64,000 nucleotides of DNA from Rheum nobile. Taxonomy: Eukaryota > Streptophyta > Magnoliopsida > Caryophyllales > Polygonaceae. The stretch lies in assembly GCA_027886185.1 (NCBI GenBank), contig WOAB01000595.1, positions 682,001 to 746,000 of the forward strand, written 5' to 3'. Below are positions 42,278 to 53,090 of this stretch, in pieces. Position 1 is the stretch's first letter, and each line of letters begins with the position of its first letter. Position numbers and translations under genes: made by a program. The notes under the pieces were generated by a model, which was given only the letters and a program-made list of their open reading frames with translations, was not told the DNA's origin and made no database searches.

Positions 42278-42620
42278 TCAGGGAATGGAGGAATTGGCTT
42301 CTATGAGCCAAGGGGAGGAAAATCCGGACGAACATAACCATCTTGGCAATCTGTAGCAAAACCGCGATCGCGGTTTTGGACCCGCGATCGCGGTTCCACT
42401 TGGTGGCTTTCTGTAACTTTCCCGCGATCGCTGCTTCGTTCTGCTGTAGGCCGCGGTTCTTCTTCTAAGGTAAAACCGCGATTGCGGTTTTCCACCCATG
42501 ATCGCGGGTCTGCTTTCTGACTTGCCACTGCAGAACCGTCTCCCAGCAGTATCTCTTCTGTAAACAACCCGCGGTCGCGGTTTTGGACCCGTGGTCGCGG
42601 TTCCTCTCAATTGGTTTCTG
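42278..42620 (-). repeat. In-frame ACCGC-GATC-GCGGT array between gag and protease of A
   Basis: Eight or so copies at 42358-42602. The first is the perfect palindrome AACCGCGATCGCGGTT (42360-42375). They are read as an Arg-rich linker with repeats such as EPRSRVQNRDRGF. The polypeptide is interrupted by stops near 42301 and 42607 but otherwise stays in the gag-protease frame. Confidence 0.88.
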
Positions 42621-44085
42621 CAGGAATTTCATTGTTTGCAGCTCTCGCCTCTTCATATAATTTGTCCCTTTCAGTTAAGGGAACTCTGTTGTCCATTCTG
42701 TCATCCAACTGCTTCCTACTCCTCAGCATGATGGCATTAACACTTTGTCTCGGGTTTAACTCCGTCTGAGATGGCAGCTTACTCGCCTCCCTAGCCTCCA
42801 GTTTGCTTACTGCTAGAGAGATCTGACCAACCTGATTCTCCAGATTCTAAATGCTAGACTTAATCTCATGTTGAAATTGCACCAGATTGCGCTGCATGGT
42901 GGTCACATTTTGAGTCATGGTGGTCATGTTTTGCGCAAGGGTCTTGATCATGTCTTCTGTAGACATAGATGAGCTCGAACTCTTCCCCTGAGGTCTAGGA
43001 TCATACGGTGGTCTAAATGGTTGTTGTTGTTGTTGACTTTCAGGCTGCTGAAATTGCTGCTGCCGCTGATTGAATTGCTGGTTCCCATATCTCAGATTGG
43101 GGTGATCTCTCCACCCAAGATTGTAGGTGTCGGAGTATGGGTCATATCTTGGTCTAGGAGGTCCGAACCCTCCCATAGCATTCACTTCAGCTACAAGCTC
43201 TTGCAGTTGTGGGCACGCATCAATAGGGTGCAACGTGTCATAACAGATGCCACATGCCTTGACTTGTTGTGGATTTCCTTTCACCATAAAACGCTTCATC
43301 ATCTCTTTTAACTCATTCACGTCAGATTGCAGTGAAGTTGATGGATGAGAGTTTGCGGCCTTTTCTGCGTGGGAGCTTGCTCTCTTGTTGAATTACCTTG
43401 AGCCCTCAGATAGCTCAAAAAACATCTCAAAAGCTGCAGCAGGCATCTTGTTCAGAATATTACCTCCACAGGCTGCGTTCACCATTCTGCGCTCATCATC
43501 AGGAAGTCCTCCATATAGGTATAAAATGAGATCCTGGTCAGAATAACCATGGTATGGACAACTTGACATCAACCTCTTGAATCTCTCATAGTACTCATAC
43601 AAAGTCTCAGTAGCGTGTTGTTCAATGTTGCTGATATTTTTCTTCAAGCTATTGAGCTTTGTTGTAGGAAAGTACTTCTCCAAAAAGGCTTTCTTCATCT
43701 TTGCCCATGTATCAATGCTTCCTGGAGCTAGATAGTAGAACCAGTCATTGGCCGAATCCTTCAGAGAGAAAGGAAAAGCCCTCAACTTGATCTGGTCTTC
43801 TGTCACGCCCCTTTGCTTTATACTGGTACAGACAACGTGAAACTTAGATAAGTGCTTGTTGGGGTCTTCGCCATCCATCCCATGGAAGTGGGGTAGCAAG
43901 TGAATCAATCCAGACTTCAACTCAAAATTGACACCATCAGCCAACTCAGAAAATTGCACAGCAAGCGGTTGCTGCTCTAGATTCGGTGCAGTTAACTGCC
44001 TCAAAGTCTACTGTTCCGCCATCTCGAGTTGCTCACGAACGGTTCTACGGTTCCTGGAAAGTGTTCACTCAATTTCTGTATCAAG
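42621..44085 (-). pseudogene. Gag of element A (in-frame stops)
   Basis: Athila-type gag in one frame: SRNRRTVREQLEMAEQ, a TAG (44008-44010), then TLRQLTAPNLEQQPLAVQF, HLSKFHVVCTSIKQRGVTED, WFYYLAPGSIDTWAKMKKAF and DLILYLYGGLPDDERRMV (capsid, 44004-43393). After a TAA (43393-43395) come the CCHC knuckle CGICYDTLHPIDAC and RPRYDPYSDTYNLGWRDHPN, a Gln-rich region, and a coiled-coil-like MSTEDMIKTLAQNMTTMTQN. After a further TAG (42847-42849) the frame runs into ERDKLYEEARAANNEIP. Packaging may have been possible before these stops arose. Confidence 0.85.
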
Positions 44086-44113
44086 ATCTAAGATTGGAGA
44101 ATTAGGAGCACGG

Positions 44114-44139
44114 GTGTGGACCATAAGACAGGTCCACAC
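44114..44139 (-). ncRNA. Leader hairpin of element A
   Basis: A perfect 9-base stem, GTGTGGACC/GGTCCACAC, with an 8-base loop lies about 50 bases from the primer-binding site and ahead of gag. The same stem with two loop changes is in C3 (59645-59670). The position suggests a packaging or dimerisation signal, which is inference. Confidence 0.6.
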
Positions 44140-44189
44140 AATAGTTGGTAAACAATCACACACAAACACAAAAAGAATAAAACTTAGAT

Positions 44190-44207
44190 TCCCCGGCAAC
44201 GGCGCCA
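44190..44207 (-). other. Primer-binding site (tRNA-Asp) of element A
   Basis: The minus strand reads TGGCGCCGTTGCCGGGGA, complementary to the 3' end of plant tRNA-Asp, the usual primer of Athila-group elements. It is 4 bases from the 5' LTR. Confidence 0.9.
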
Positions 44208-44211
44208 AATT

Positions 44212-45489
44212 TGATAGGCGATTAGTCGTATGCACCTAACAAAGAAACCTTTAAAACCTAACTAATGTAGTCTGGCAAGTAAGGGTCGAACCCACAGAGA
44301 ATCAAGTTATCTATCCTGTTTGCAGAAGTTGTATACCAATAGTAACAAGGGGGGGGGGGGGGGGTTGATGATTGTAACAAGTAGCAATAAAAACGAGTGA
44401 AAAGAGTTTGTAAACAATGGATGTGAAATAGCTCAGCCAGACAGATATCCACACTTCAGTTTGATTGATTGATCATTGATTATCTCTAGTTCTTTAGACT
44501 AGTGAATGTTTCTATTCCTTTTCTTAAGTTATTAATAGGACAACTAGACCCTGATAATACTAACTATCAAATAACCAGGAAACTATCCAGATTCAATTTA
44601 ACAGCAACAGTAAGTTCAGGAATTTCAGCAAATACATGCACATAAAACAACCAGTTTTACTTAGCATGCAATCAATTCTCTTCTACAATAAACTATTCCA
44701 ACCAGTTCTAGAATATCATAGTTGCTACTCTGAATTAAGTATTTCAACCAGAAACAATCTAACTCTAGCATAAGAATATTACCAATGACCACTAGTTGAT
44801 CAGGCTAGTATAATCAGTAAAACTCAAAGGGATGAAGCACAAGAGAATTAATAACATTCAAAGGAATAGAACAAGAACTATAATCTCACAACCAAAACAA
44901 ACGAAAGCTTCAATCGTTTGACTAAGCAAAGGAAACTTAGTTCTTCATAGTCTTCAAAGCACAAAAATACTATAAAGAAAAATAACGAACGATGATGAAT
45001 GAATAAAACCTAAAGGAAACTATGTATTTATAACCTAAGTAAATCTTCTAAAATAATCATATCCGAAATAATAAATTATAAAATAAAGAAAATAAAGTAA
45101 ACAAGGAAACCCGCATCGAAGATCCTCCGCGTCGGCTTGACTTGAAAAACCGTGACCGCGACATTAATGGCCGCGACCGCGGCTTACCCTTATTGCTCTT
45201 CTTCGGATTCTACAGGAACCGCGATCGCGGGTCCAAAACAACGACCGCGGTTTTGCCTTCCTCAGCTTCTGACGCTCTCTTCCTATGCCGCAGCTTGTGC
45301 ATTCCTTAGCCCCTGATTGCGGCTCTCCTTCTTAGCTTTTGTATGCCTTCAACACTTCACTAAAATCAGCTCGTTCACCACTTCTTCTCTACTACTCCAT
45401 AATCCTAAATTGTCTCCTAAACCCATACAGATGATGCCTAATAACCTAGTAACAGCTCCTAGTTACACACTACAAAGTAGAGCATATCA
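44212..45489 (-). repeat. 5' LTR of element A
   Basis: This LTR is 1,278 bp, close to the 38869-40154 copy with scattered changes. It has the TATA box complement at 45025-45032, a motif array at 45146-45300 upstream of it, and a 16-base G run at 44349-44364. The outer end TATCA is followed by the target duplication GCATC. Confidence 0.9.
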
Positions 45490-45534
45490 GCATCCCGACA
45501 AAATTGTTATTTAACGCCTTGGTCCATCCGTGAT

Positions 45535-45705
45535 GGGTCAAATAGCTTCATCCGTGACAGACAGACATGACCCATCCGTGATGGGCCAAATAGTTTCATC
45601 CGTCACGGACGAAACATGTCCATCCGTCACAGATGAGGTTAAAACAGTTTCATCTGTCACAGACGAAATATGTCCATCCGTCACGGATGAGGTTAACAAC
45701 CGTAA
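45535..45705. repeat. Palindrome cluster CATCCG-TCA-CGGATG upstream of the MULE2 gene
   Basis: About eight copies. The best is CATCCG-TCA-CGGATG at 45675-45689; others are CATCCGTGATGGG and CATCCGTGACAGAC. Further copies lie in intron 1 (46240-46322), in later introns (48000-48080 and 48430-48530), and at the 3' side (50325-50415). Confidence 0.85.
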
Positions 45706-45857
45706 ACATTAGATGTTACTTGTCCCCACCTAACAACATTAACTATCGTCATATTCTAACAAATTACGGCCAAAATTAAATCCTAAACCTCAATCATTCA
45801 TTCCCTTCCATCCCATAACACCTCTTCCATTCTCTTCCATTAGTTTGATTCTTTTCC

Positions 45858-48800
45858 ATGGCAAATGAAGATAATTTTTTCAACTTCAATGGTGGAGAAG
45901 ATGTTTCAAGAGATTATCATCACAATGAGGTATGATTTTTTAAGTTTTTACATTACGTGTTAGTGGAAGTTAAGAATTTTATGTTTCTTTCTTGTGAATG
46001 TCTATATGTTTTAGTTGTTCTTTGGAAAAACAAACACTTTCATAAGGTAATTCTCAATAGTTGTTACTATATATTCATAAAAACTCCATCTTTGATTATG
46101 TTGTACTAAAAAGTTGGATATTTTGTATATAAAACTACATGTTTGAGTGTTTGGCGTTGTTATACTGAATTTTTACTAGATCTTTGCAAGTGTAAAAACT
46201 TCGTTCATAAACTTTTTTTTGGACAGAAAGTCGTTCGTGATGAATGGATGTGCTTCGTCCATCACAGACAAAATGCATCTATACGTCACGGATGGAATGC
46301 ATCCATCCGTCACAGACGGATTTGTTTTACAAAAACTGCATGCTAACTTGTTATTTTTTTACTTCAATAGGAGAACAATTTTGTGAACAACGGTATTAAC
46401 AATCTGTCCCTGAATAATTGGGACATGCCACCACCGTCCTTTTCACTTCGGTTGTTCAGCAAAAGTTGTGCGCCTTAACAACCTTATATACTGTTATTAG
46501 ATGGTTTATCTCGTAGTGGAATTTCATCCGTAAGGTGGGAGGCTCCACCTTAGTTCGGGTTTCCGACATTACACACACAGCCGCGGTTTAATTTTCCTAC
46601 ACCTAAAGAAGTAATTGTTTCGGAAGATTATTCAGAGAAGTTTACCACAGGTGAAGTATTCGGCTCCAGAGAAGATGAAATTAAATGGGCTAGACAGATT
46701 GGGTTTGATAATCACTTTTGCATCACTATTGGTCGGGATAGAAACCTTGGTGAAGGAAGCCTTCGGAAGACATAGCTGAAGTGTGAAAAAGCGGGAATTT
46801 ACATTCCTCAAGATGAAAACAGAGTAAGGGAAAGAATAAGGAGTATAAAATGTGGGTGCCCATTCAGATTGTTGTGTCAAGAACAACCGAGAGACTCATG
46901 GAAGATCAAGGTAGTTGTTGGAACCCACAATCATGTCATTGGTGATGACTTGTACGGGCATGCATTCGCTGGCAGGATGACATCTGAGTAGAAGAAGTTG
47001 TGTAAGTCCATGACAAAAAATCATAACAAACCACCCAAGATTGCAACAACACTTAACCAGGACCCAAAAAGCTTCACTAAAATGAAGCAAGTATACACTG
47101 AAGTGTACAATGTCCGACATAGCGGGATGGAAGGAAGAACCGTGGTCCAAGAGTTCTTCCATAAGTGTAAGGAGAACAACTACTTTATGGAGTATAGGTC
47201 GGATCCAATGACCAATAAGATCGCCGACATTTTCTTTGCCAGTCCAGACTCCATGAATCTCCTAAAGGCATTTCCATACGTCCTTTTGTTAGACTCCATA
47301 TACAGCATAAACAGGTTAGTATAATACATCTATATGCTATATCTACTTGTTGATATGTTTATTCATTATGCAATGACACATCTACTTGTGCATGTATGAC
47401 TTGCCTTTTCTCAAAATTATAGGAGTCACGTCTACATGGAAGAACTACAATGTGGCGAGGGCGTTTCTACAGCGTGAGCAAGAAGACCACTATGTGTGGG
47501 CCGCACAACAACTTTTTGAAATGTGTAAAAAGTGTTAAGAGTGTTAAGTAACACCTACATGCCTAGTGACAGATCGTGAAAAGGCCTTGATGAATGCGTT
47601 GGATATACTCTTTCCAAGTGCAAAGTCTATCCTCTGTAGGCGCCATGTGAAGAAGAACATACATGACCCTGATAAGAAGGAGATGAAGGAGAAAAACTTG
47701 GGTACAAGGTTTGCAAATACACACTATAATCTATTCAAGGAAACAACTGTACCCGAGTACGAGAGGGAGTTGCGCAGAATTGAGTCAGAATGGAGGGCTT
47801 GGCCACTTCTGACTCAATATGTAAGAAACAGTTGGTTGATCCCATATAGGGAAAGAATCATGTCAACTTGGACAGATATTGTATTCACGCTTGGAACTTC
47901 CAAGACAAATAGGTTAGTGCATTGTCCAATCTGTACTCTATTCTATATTCACTGCCTTTGCTAAAATTTCACTGCATTATGTTCTCTGCATAAACTGTCC
48001 GTTACGTATGGATGGAATCCACACGTGACGAACAATAGTGTTTCATCCTTCACGTATGAATTTCATCCATACGTGACGGAAACAACTGTACCCGAGTACT
48101 ATAATTTATTCAAAGAAGGAGATGAAGGAGAAAAACTTGGGTACAAGGTTTGCAAATACACACTATAATTTATTCAAGGAAACAACTGTACCCGAGTACG
48201 AGAGGGAGTTGCGTAGAATTGAGTCGGAATGGAGGGCTTGGCCACTTCTGACTCAATATGTAAGAAACAACTGGCTGATCCCATATAGGGAAATAATTGT
48301 GTCAACTTGGACATATATTGTATTCACGCTTGGAACTTCCACGACAAACATGTTAGTGCATTCTCCAATCTGTACTCCATTCTATATTCACTGCCTTTGC
48401 TAAAATTTCACTGCATTCTGTTCCCTACATAAACTGTTCGTCACGTATGGATGGAATCCACACGTAATGAACAACAGTGTTTTGTCCGTCACGTATGAAC
48501 TTCATCCATACGTGACGAACAGTTTATGCAGAAAACAGAATGCTTGCATATGATCAAACTTTAAAATCTTTTGTACTAACTATAGGGTTAAAGGAGCACA
48601 CTCTAGTTTAAAAGACTTCTTGACTACTCTACATGGTAGTCTAGACACGATATTCGGTCAATATCATTCAAAGATGGGTAACCAAGTAAAGGACATCAAG
48701 GGGACCTTCAACGAGAGTGTACAAAACATGATGACTCTTGTGAGATGAGCTGATGTTTTCAAGCAGTTGAAGTACAAAGTATCTAAGGTTGCACTTGACC

Positions 48801-49320
48801 CCTTTACGGGGGAATACAAAAAAAGGGAAAATCCATTTTGTGACAAGATCTGCAATGCCATATGAGGGTGAGTGATGGATTGTCGTGTGTGCATGACATC
48901 GCTAGAAATGTGACGAGTTCAATACCTATTAAGCCTTCAGCGTTGCATCCGTTTTGGAGACGATTGAGTTTGTTAGAAGTGCAAGACGAAGGTGAGGCTG
49001 AGGTGAAGCGCAGAGTCACAAGATCTTTGATGGATCAATTTTATACGTATCGGTTTCCCAATCTGTCAACAAATGATCAAGAAAAATGTGTCTCGCGACT
49101 TTACCACATTGCTTGCCCCGATGGGACTAGTCTGCAACAACCGGCTATTGTAAGGCAAAAGGGACGGCCAATGGGAGCTCCAAACAAAGATACCACTAAA
49201 ATAAATCCTTCTTCATGGGAGTACACATACAAAGATATGAAAGGGACATCTCCTAAGAAGCAATCAGGTAGGCCACCAAAGCCCACTAGTACCCTTCACC
49301 AAATCCTAAAGCTCCTACCA
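45858..49320 (+). pseudogene. MULE2 transposase gene (stops, frameshifts, internal duplication)
   Basis: Exon 1 is 45858-45929 (MANEDNFFNFNGGEDVSRDY). Intron 1 is 45930-46370. The FAR1-type DNA-binding region follows (IKWARQIGFDNHFCITI, CGCPFRLLC, VVVGTHNH), interrupted by TAG codons near 46773 and 46990. Then come MTKNHNKPPKIATTL and MULE catalytic parts (YRSDPMTNKIADIFFASPDS, TDREKALMNALDILFPSAKS, CRRHVKKNI, YERELRRIESEWRAWP). An exon plus intron is duplicated in tandem (47674-48112 and 48113-48551). The last part reads FLTTLHGSLDTIFGQYHSKM and VSRLYHIACPDGT, then an AT-hook-like GRPMGAPNK and SGRPPKPTS. Confidence 0.8.
47674..48551 (+). repeat. Tandem duplication of about 439 bp within MULE2
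   Basis: Two copies of AAGAAGGAGATGAAGG..ACTCAATATGTAAGAAAC plus the following intron with its ACGTATGGATGGAATCC palindromes. A few substitutions separate them (for example AGTTGG/ACTGGC after AGAAAC), so the duplication is not brand-new. Confidence 0.85.
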
Positions 49321-49325
49321 CTACT

Positions 49326-49880
49326 TTGAGGCTATCTCAGGTTAGAGCTCCCAAGAATCTAGTGGGTCAAATGTTTCCACCACCTTATCTGACTCCACAG
49401 TCCTTCATTAAAGACCCTAAGCCGTATAATGGTATAGTTCCGTCGTGTATGCACAAATACTTGAACGATTACTTTGATATTGTTGGAGATGGAAACCGTG
49501 GATACAGAGCCGTTGCATATCAACTAGGCCTCGGGCAGGAACAATGGAGGATCGTCTGGCGATCAATGATTGATAAGGTGAAAGAAATTTGGGAATTGTA
49601 TGCTCAGACTTGCCTCTTTGAGACGACGCTGGAAAGAGTACTAGAACATCTTACATGGTTTGACTCTAGGATGGCCCTAGAGAAGACTTGGATGGTGGTT
49701 CCAGATATGGGTTGTCTGGTCGCTTTTGCATTCAATTGTGCAATTGTCGTGGTGGGTGGTGTAAATGCTACTTTCTTGCCTTTGCAAGCAGATCCACATC
49801 ATCCCAGAGGTGTTAAGCTTAAGACAATTTGCATCTGCCATGTTGACAAGGAGAGACATTTCATTTCCGTATGGTACTAA
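49326..49880 (+). pseudogene. OTU-like cysteine protease domain of MULE2, catalytic Cys replaced
   Basis: An open frame of 184 residues. The OTU signature normally reads DGNC-G-RA; here it is YFDIVGDGNRGYRAVAYQLG, with Arg at the nucleophile position. Later conserved parts are present: WMVVPDMGCLVAFAFNCAIV and the C-terminal HFISVWY with the catalytic His region. OTU domains remove ubiquitin; in plant MULEs they occur downstream of the transposase. With Arg for Cys, proteolysis would not be expected. The frame follows the transposase directly after a stop near 49328, so it was probably one polypeptide. Confidence 0.78.
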
Positions 49881-50319
49881 TCATTTCATTATTTTATATT
49901 TATTATTTGAACCCATAAACTAGGAAACTGAGTACGTTCTCCATTCTTTTATAGATGGCCCTGTCAGAGGCATCACCATTGGCTCCAGTATTTGTCATGT
50001 GGGAGGATGTACATGATGTCTTTGCTGCTTGTCTGTATGATCTATTCATTCTTCAACTGATGGCGTTCGGACCTTCTTCCATAAGAAAGAGACGAGGTTG
50101 CAAGCCGAATTAAATGCTATTGTACCTGCATTTTTATAGATGAGTATTAAGGTTTAGGAATGTGTCTTGGCCTCAAATCAAGGCCCGAAGCTAAATTGGG
50201 CTTCGTGGACCAGATGAACAACGAAGCCTAATATGAGAAATATTGACAAAAAGGTAAGTATAACACATGTATGCAGAAGCATTTACTCTATTGCCCATTA
50301 TTTTTTTGGTTCTGCAGAA

Positions 50320-50424
50320 TCCGTCCGTCACATGTGGAATTAATCCATACGTGACGGACCAAAGAGTTTCCTCCGTCACGTATCCATTCATTCCACACAT
50401 GACGGACATAAGTGTTTGGTCCGT
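50320..50424. repeat. Palindrome cluster on the 3' side of MULE2
   Basis: CCGTCACATGTGGAATTAA, ATCCATACGTGACGGA, CCGTCACGTATCCA and CACACATGACGGAC stand as inverted pairs. Cut by element B at 50425; TCCGT (50420-50424) is the presumed target duplication of B. Confidence 0.8.
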
Positions 50425-51714
50425 TGACAGGCCTAAAGTCGTCGTGCCTAATCAAAGAAATCCTAATGTACCTACTAAACAGAGTATAGCAAGCAAGTCA
50501 AGGTCGAACCCAAGGGAATCAGTTTATCAATTCTTGTAATTCGCAAGTCACCAACTAGGAACTAGGGGGGGGGGGGGGGGGGGGTTGTAGTATTTTGAAC
50601 CAAGTAAATAAAGCAAGAAAAGCAAAGCAAAGGATGTGAATATGATATGAGGAAGGTGCCACACCTGACAAAGATCCACACAACAAGAGATATGGTTGAT
50701 CACTGAATTCTATTATTCTCAAGTTCTTATCTTTCCTTTGGTTGTTCTTATCCCGATCATATGTAACTATTAGTTCTACCAGCCCTAATAGTACTTATTA
50801 CTGAATCAAATCCGAAAACCTTCAAGACTCAACAAAGCAATAACATTCAAATAAGGATTCAACAAGATACATGCAATAGAAACAACCCGTTACTATAAGC
50901 ATGCAATTAACTCTCTCTCACGATGAACACTCGCAGCCCGCTTATATAAATCGTGTTTGCTACTAGATATGCAAACCGAACCCTGAATTGACAAGTCCTA
51001 GCTATATGGATAATATCAATAAACCAAGGTGATCAGTCTAGATAAATCAATAAGATTCAATAAACATTAAAGCGCAAGAGAATTAATACAACTAGATAGG
51101 AAATCGAACAAGAGTAGAAAACTCACAACCAATCAATTGAAGGCTTCAAACGTCAAGTGCAACAATGGAAGTTTAGTTCTCCATAAGGTTTTGAGAGAAA
51201 AAACTATGAAAGATGGAACGAGGTTAACCTAACCAAGTCTAGGTTAAAACCTTTAAATACTAGGAAAACAAATAGTTCAGAAATAAAGAAAAGGAAAATA
51301 AGATAAAACAAGATCTCGGAATAAAAGATAAGGAAAGAAAGATCTCGGATATAAAATCCGAGAAAAAGCTCCAGCTCGACACCACCGCGGGTGCGGTCAT
51401 CCCACCGCGGGTGCGGTCATCCCACCGCGGGTGCGGTGGGTCTTCGGTCGGCTCCAACTGTCTTCGCTTCAGCTCCTCTTCACTTGTCTTCAGCAAGTTC
51501 ACCGCGGGTGCGGTGAGTATGGGCGCGGGTGCGGTGAAGACACTAGAGACTCTTCTTCTTCAGCTGCTTCTTTTGTGCAGCTCTTCAACTCTTCACTTCA
51601 ATGTACTTCAAATCTCTGTAAATCTCATGATTTCTTCACTTCTCGTCTTCTCTTCCGGATTATAGAATTACAATCAAAACATCTCTAAACATCATCTAAA
51701 TCATGCTAATAACC
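50425..51714 (-). repeat. 3' LTR of element B, main part
   Basis: It starts TGACAGGCC. The LTR continues, after two nested insertions, at 55490-55499 and 61104-61125 (ending CATATCA). U5 has a 20-base G run (50565-50584) and the GGGTTCGACC segment (about 50502-50511). The minus-strand TATTTAAA box is the complement of 51252-51259. The motif array lies at 51381-51537, upstream of it. Confidence 0.85.
51381..51537 (-). repeat. CACCGC-GGGT-GCGGT array in U3 of element B
   Basis: Five copies: three in tandem with an ACCGCGGGTGCGGTCATCCC-type unit of 20 bases (51383-51439), then two at 51500-51535. The same motif occurs in the interior of B (62215-62255 and 63551-63765) and in the LTRs of the Tekay-like element. 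Confidence 0.9.
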
Positions 51715-53090
51715 TGATAACAGGAATTTGTCGTGCTAATTCCTACTATGCAAAATATCCAAACAAACCTTAAACCGTATCCTAGGTAAGTAAAGGTCGA
51801 GTCCACAGGGAGACAGAGTCTATCTTAATATGCAATTTGTATGTCAATCCAAAGTAACCAAAGGGGGGTTTTGTATGTTTTAATGAATCTAAGCATGCAA
51901 AAGTAAACAAACTAAAAGTTGATGAATTCAGTGATGGGAAAAGCACTTAGTCAAACAACATCCACTATTCGTATGACAAGTTGATCCTAGATACTCATTC
52001 AAAATCTCATGCAATGGAAATTCCAATTCCTTTTCAGATATAACTAATAGAACAACCAGATACTATTAGCACTAACTAATTAAACAACCCTAAAACTATC
52101 AAGATTTAGTTTAACAGCAGCTTTACGGATAGGAATATAGTTGGATACAATTCTAGCATAAAACAACCAGCTTTTATCCTAGAATGTAAATCAGTTCTCT
52201 TCTACATAAGACTAGCACAACCAGATACTAGCACGATGCAGTTGCTACTCTGAAATAGATATGCTCAACTAGTAACAATCTAAATCTTGCAATAGATCAA
52301 TAACAACAAACCCTAGTTGATCAGACTAGAAATTATCAATATCAATCATAAGCAATCAAGCAAGAGAATAGATAAAATCCATGCAATCGATTAAGAACGA
52401 GAATCTTATAACTGAATCAAAACGAAAGCTTCAACGTCTGACTAAGCAAGAGTGGCTTAGTTCTTCATAGCAAAGTACGTAGAAAGGAAAAAGATGAAAT
52501 TAGGGTTCGATAGATAAGGGAGGCCAAGCTCTTTTCTCTACCCTTAAAATACTAAAAGTAAATCAGTCTAAATTAACCTAAAACGAAAATACTAAAACCG
52601 TAATAAAATAATCCAAAATAAAATAGATCTGGAAACGGGCTCGGTGGGCTTCTAACAGTGGCGGCGGGCGCCGTAGAGAGGGCAGCGGAAGCCGTAATCG
52701 CGGCGGTTGCCGGCTTTAAACGGCGGTCGCCATTCTTAAGTCGTAGCCATGGTCGCTGGGAATCCTTTGGCGGCGGTCGCCGCGATGTGAACGGCGGCCG
52801 CCGTGAAGCCACTCCTTCAGTGTCTTCGTCTCTTCAGCTCCGAATGCTCCCAAGGCCTCCAAAAGTGTGTCTTCAGCACCTCCTCGCCAATACTTCATAA
52901 CTCCTTGGCGTCTTCTACTGGTGGCTTCATCCTCAGTGTTTCCTATGATCTCCAAAACAGCTCAAACACCTCCAAAAACACCAACTTCGCCCCCAAACGC
53001 CATATACATGAATGTGTCTAAATCTACCCGAATGGCACCAATAAACCCTCTAATGACTCTTAGTTAAGCCCTACAAAGTAGTGCTTATCA
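51715..53090 (-). repeat. 3' LTR of C1/C2
   Basis: This LTR is 1,376 bp, TGATAACAGG to GCTTATCA. The array of ACGGC-GGTC/GGGC-GCCGT motifs is at 52659-52805, about 100-250 bases upstream of a weak minus-strand TATA-like box near 52545-52556. The G run is only 6 long (51863-51868). Confidence 0.88.

Larger units (their letters stand above)
38869..45489 (-). mobile_element. Element A: complete Athila-like retrotransposon lacking pol
   Basis: The LTRs are 38869-40154 and 44212-45489 (TGATAGG..TATCA). The target duplication GCATC is intact (38864-38868 and 45490-45494), with a tRNA-Asp primer site and a polypurine tract. The interior codes for gag and an aspartic protease only. After the protease comes 1.4 kb of noncoding module and then the 3' LTR. 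There is no RT, RNase H or integrase, so it must have moved with enzymes from another element. The gag-protease frame has several stops. Confidence 0.92.
45495..50424 (+). mobile_element. MULE2: FAR1-type MULE with OTU domain (decayed)
   Basis: A Mutator-like element with palindrome clusters at both sides (45535-45705 and 50320-50424). Its gene starts at 45858 and codes for an N-terminal FAR1 DNA-binding region, MULE transposase and a C-terminal OTU-like domain. Element A cut it on the left and B on the right, so terminal inverted repeats and target duplications cannot be confirmed. It shares exon 1/intron 1 structure with MULE1. Confidence 0.75.

Noticed and set aside
44190..44207. tRNA gene
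   Set aside because: Only the 18 bases complementary to the tRNA 3' end are present next to an LTR; it is a primer-binding site.
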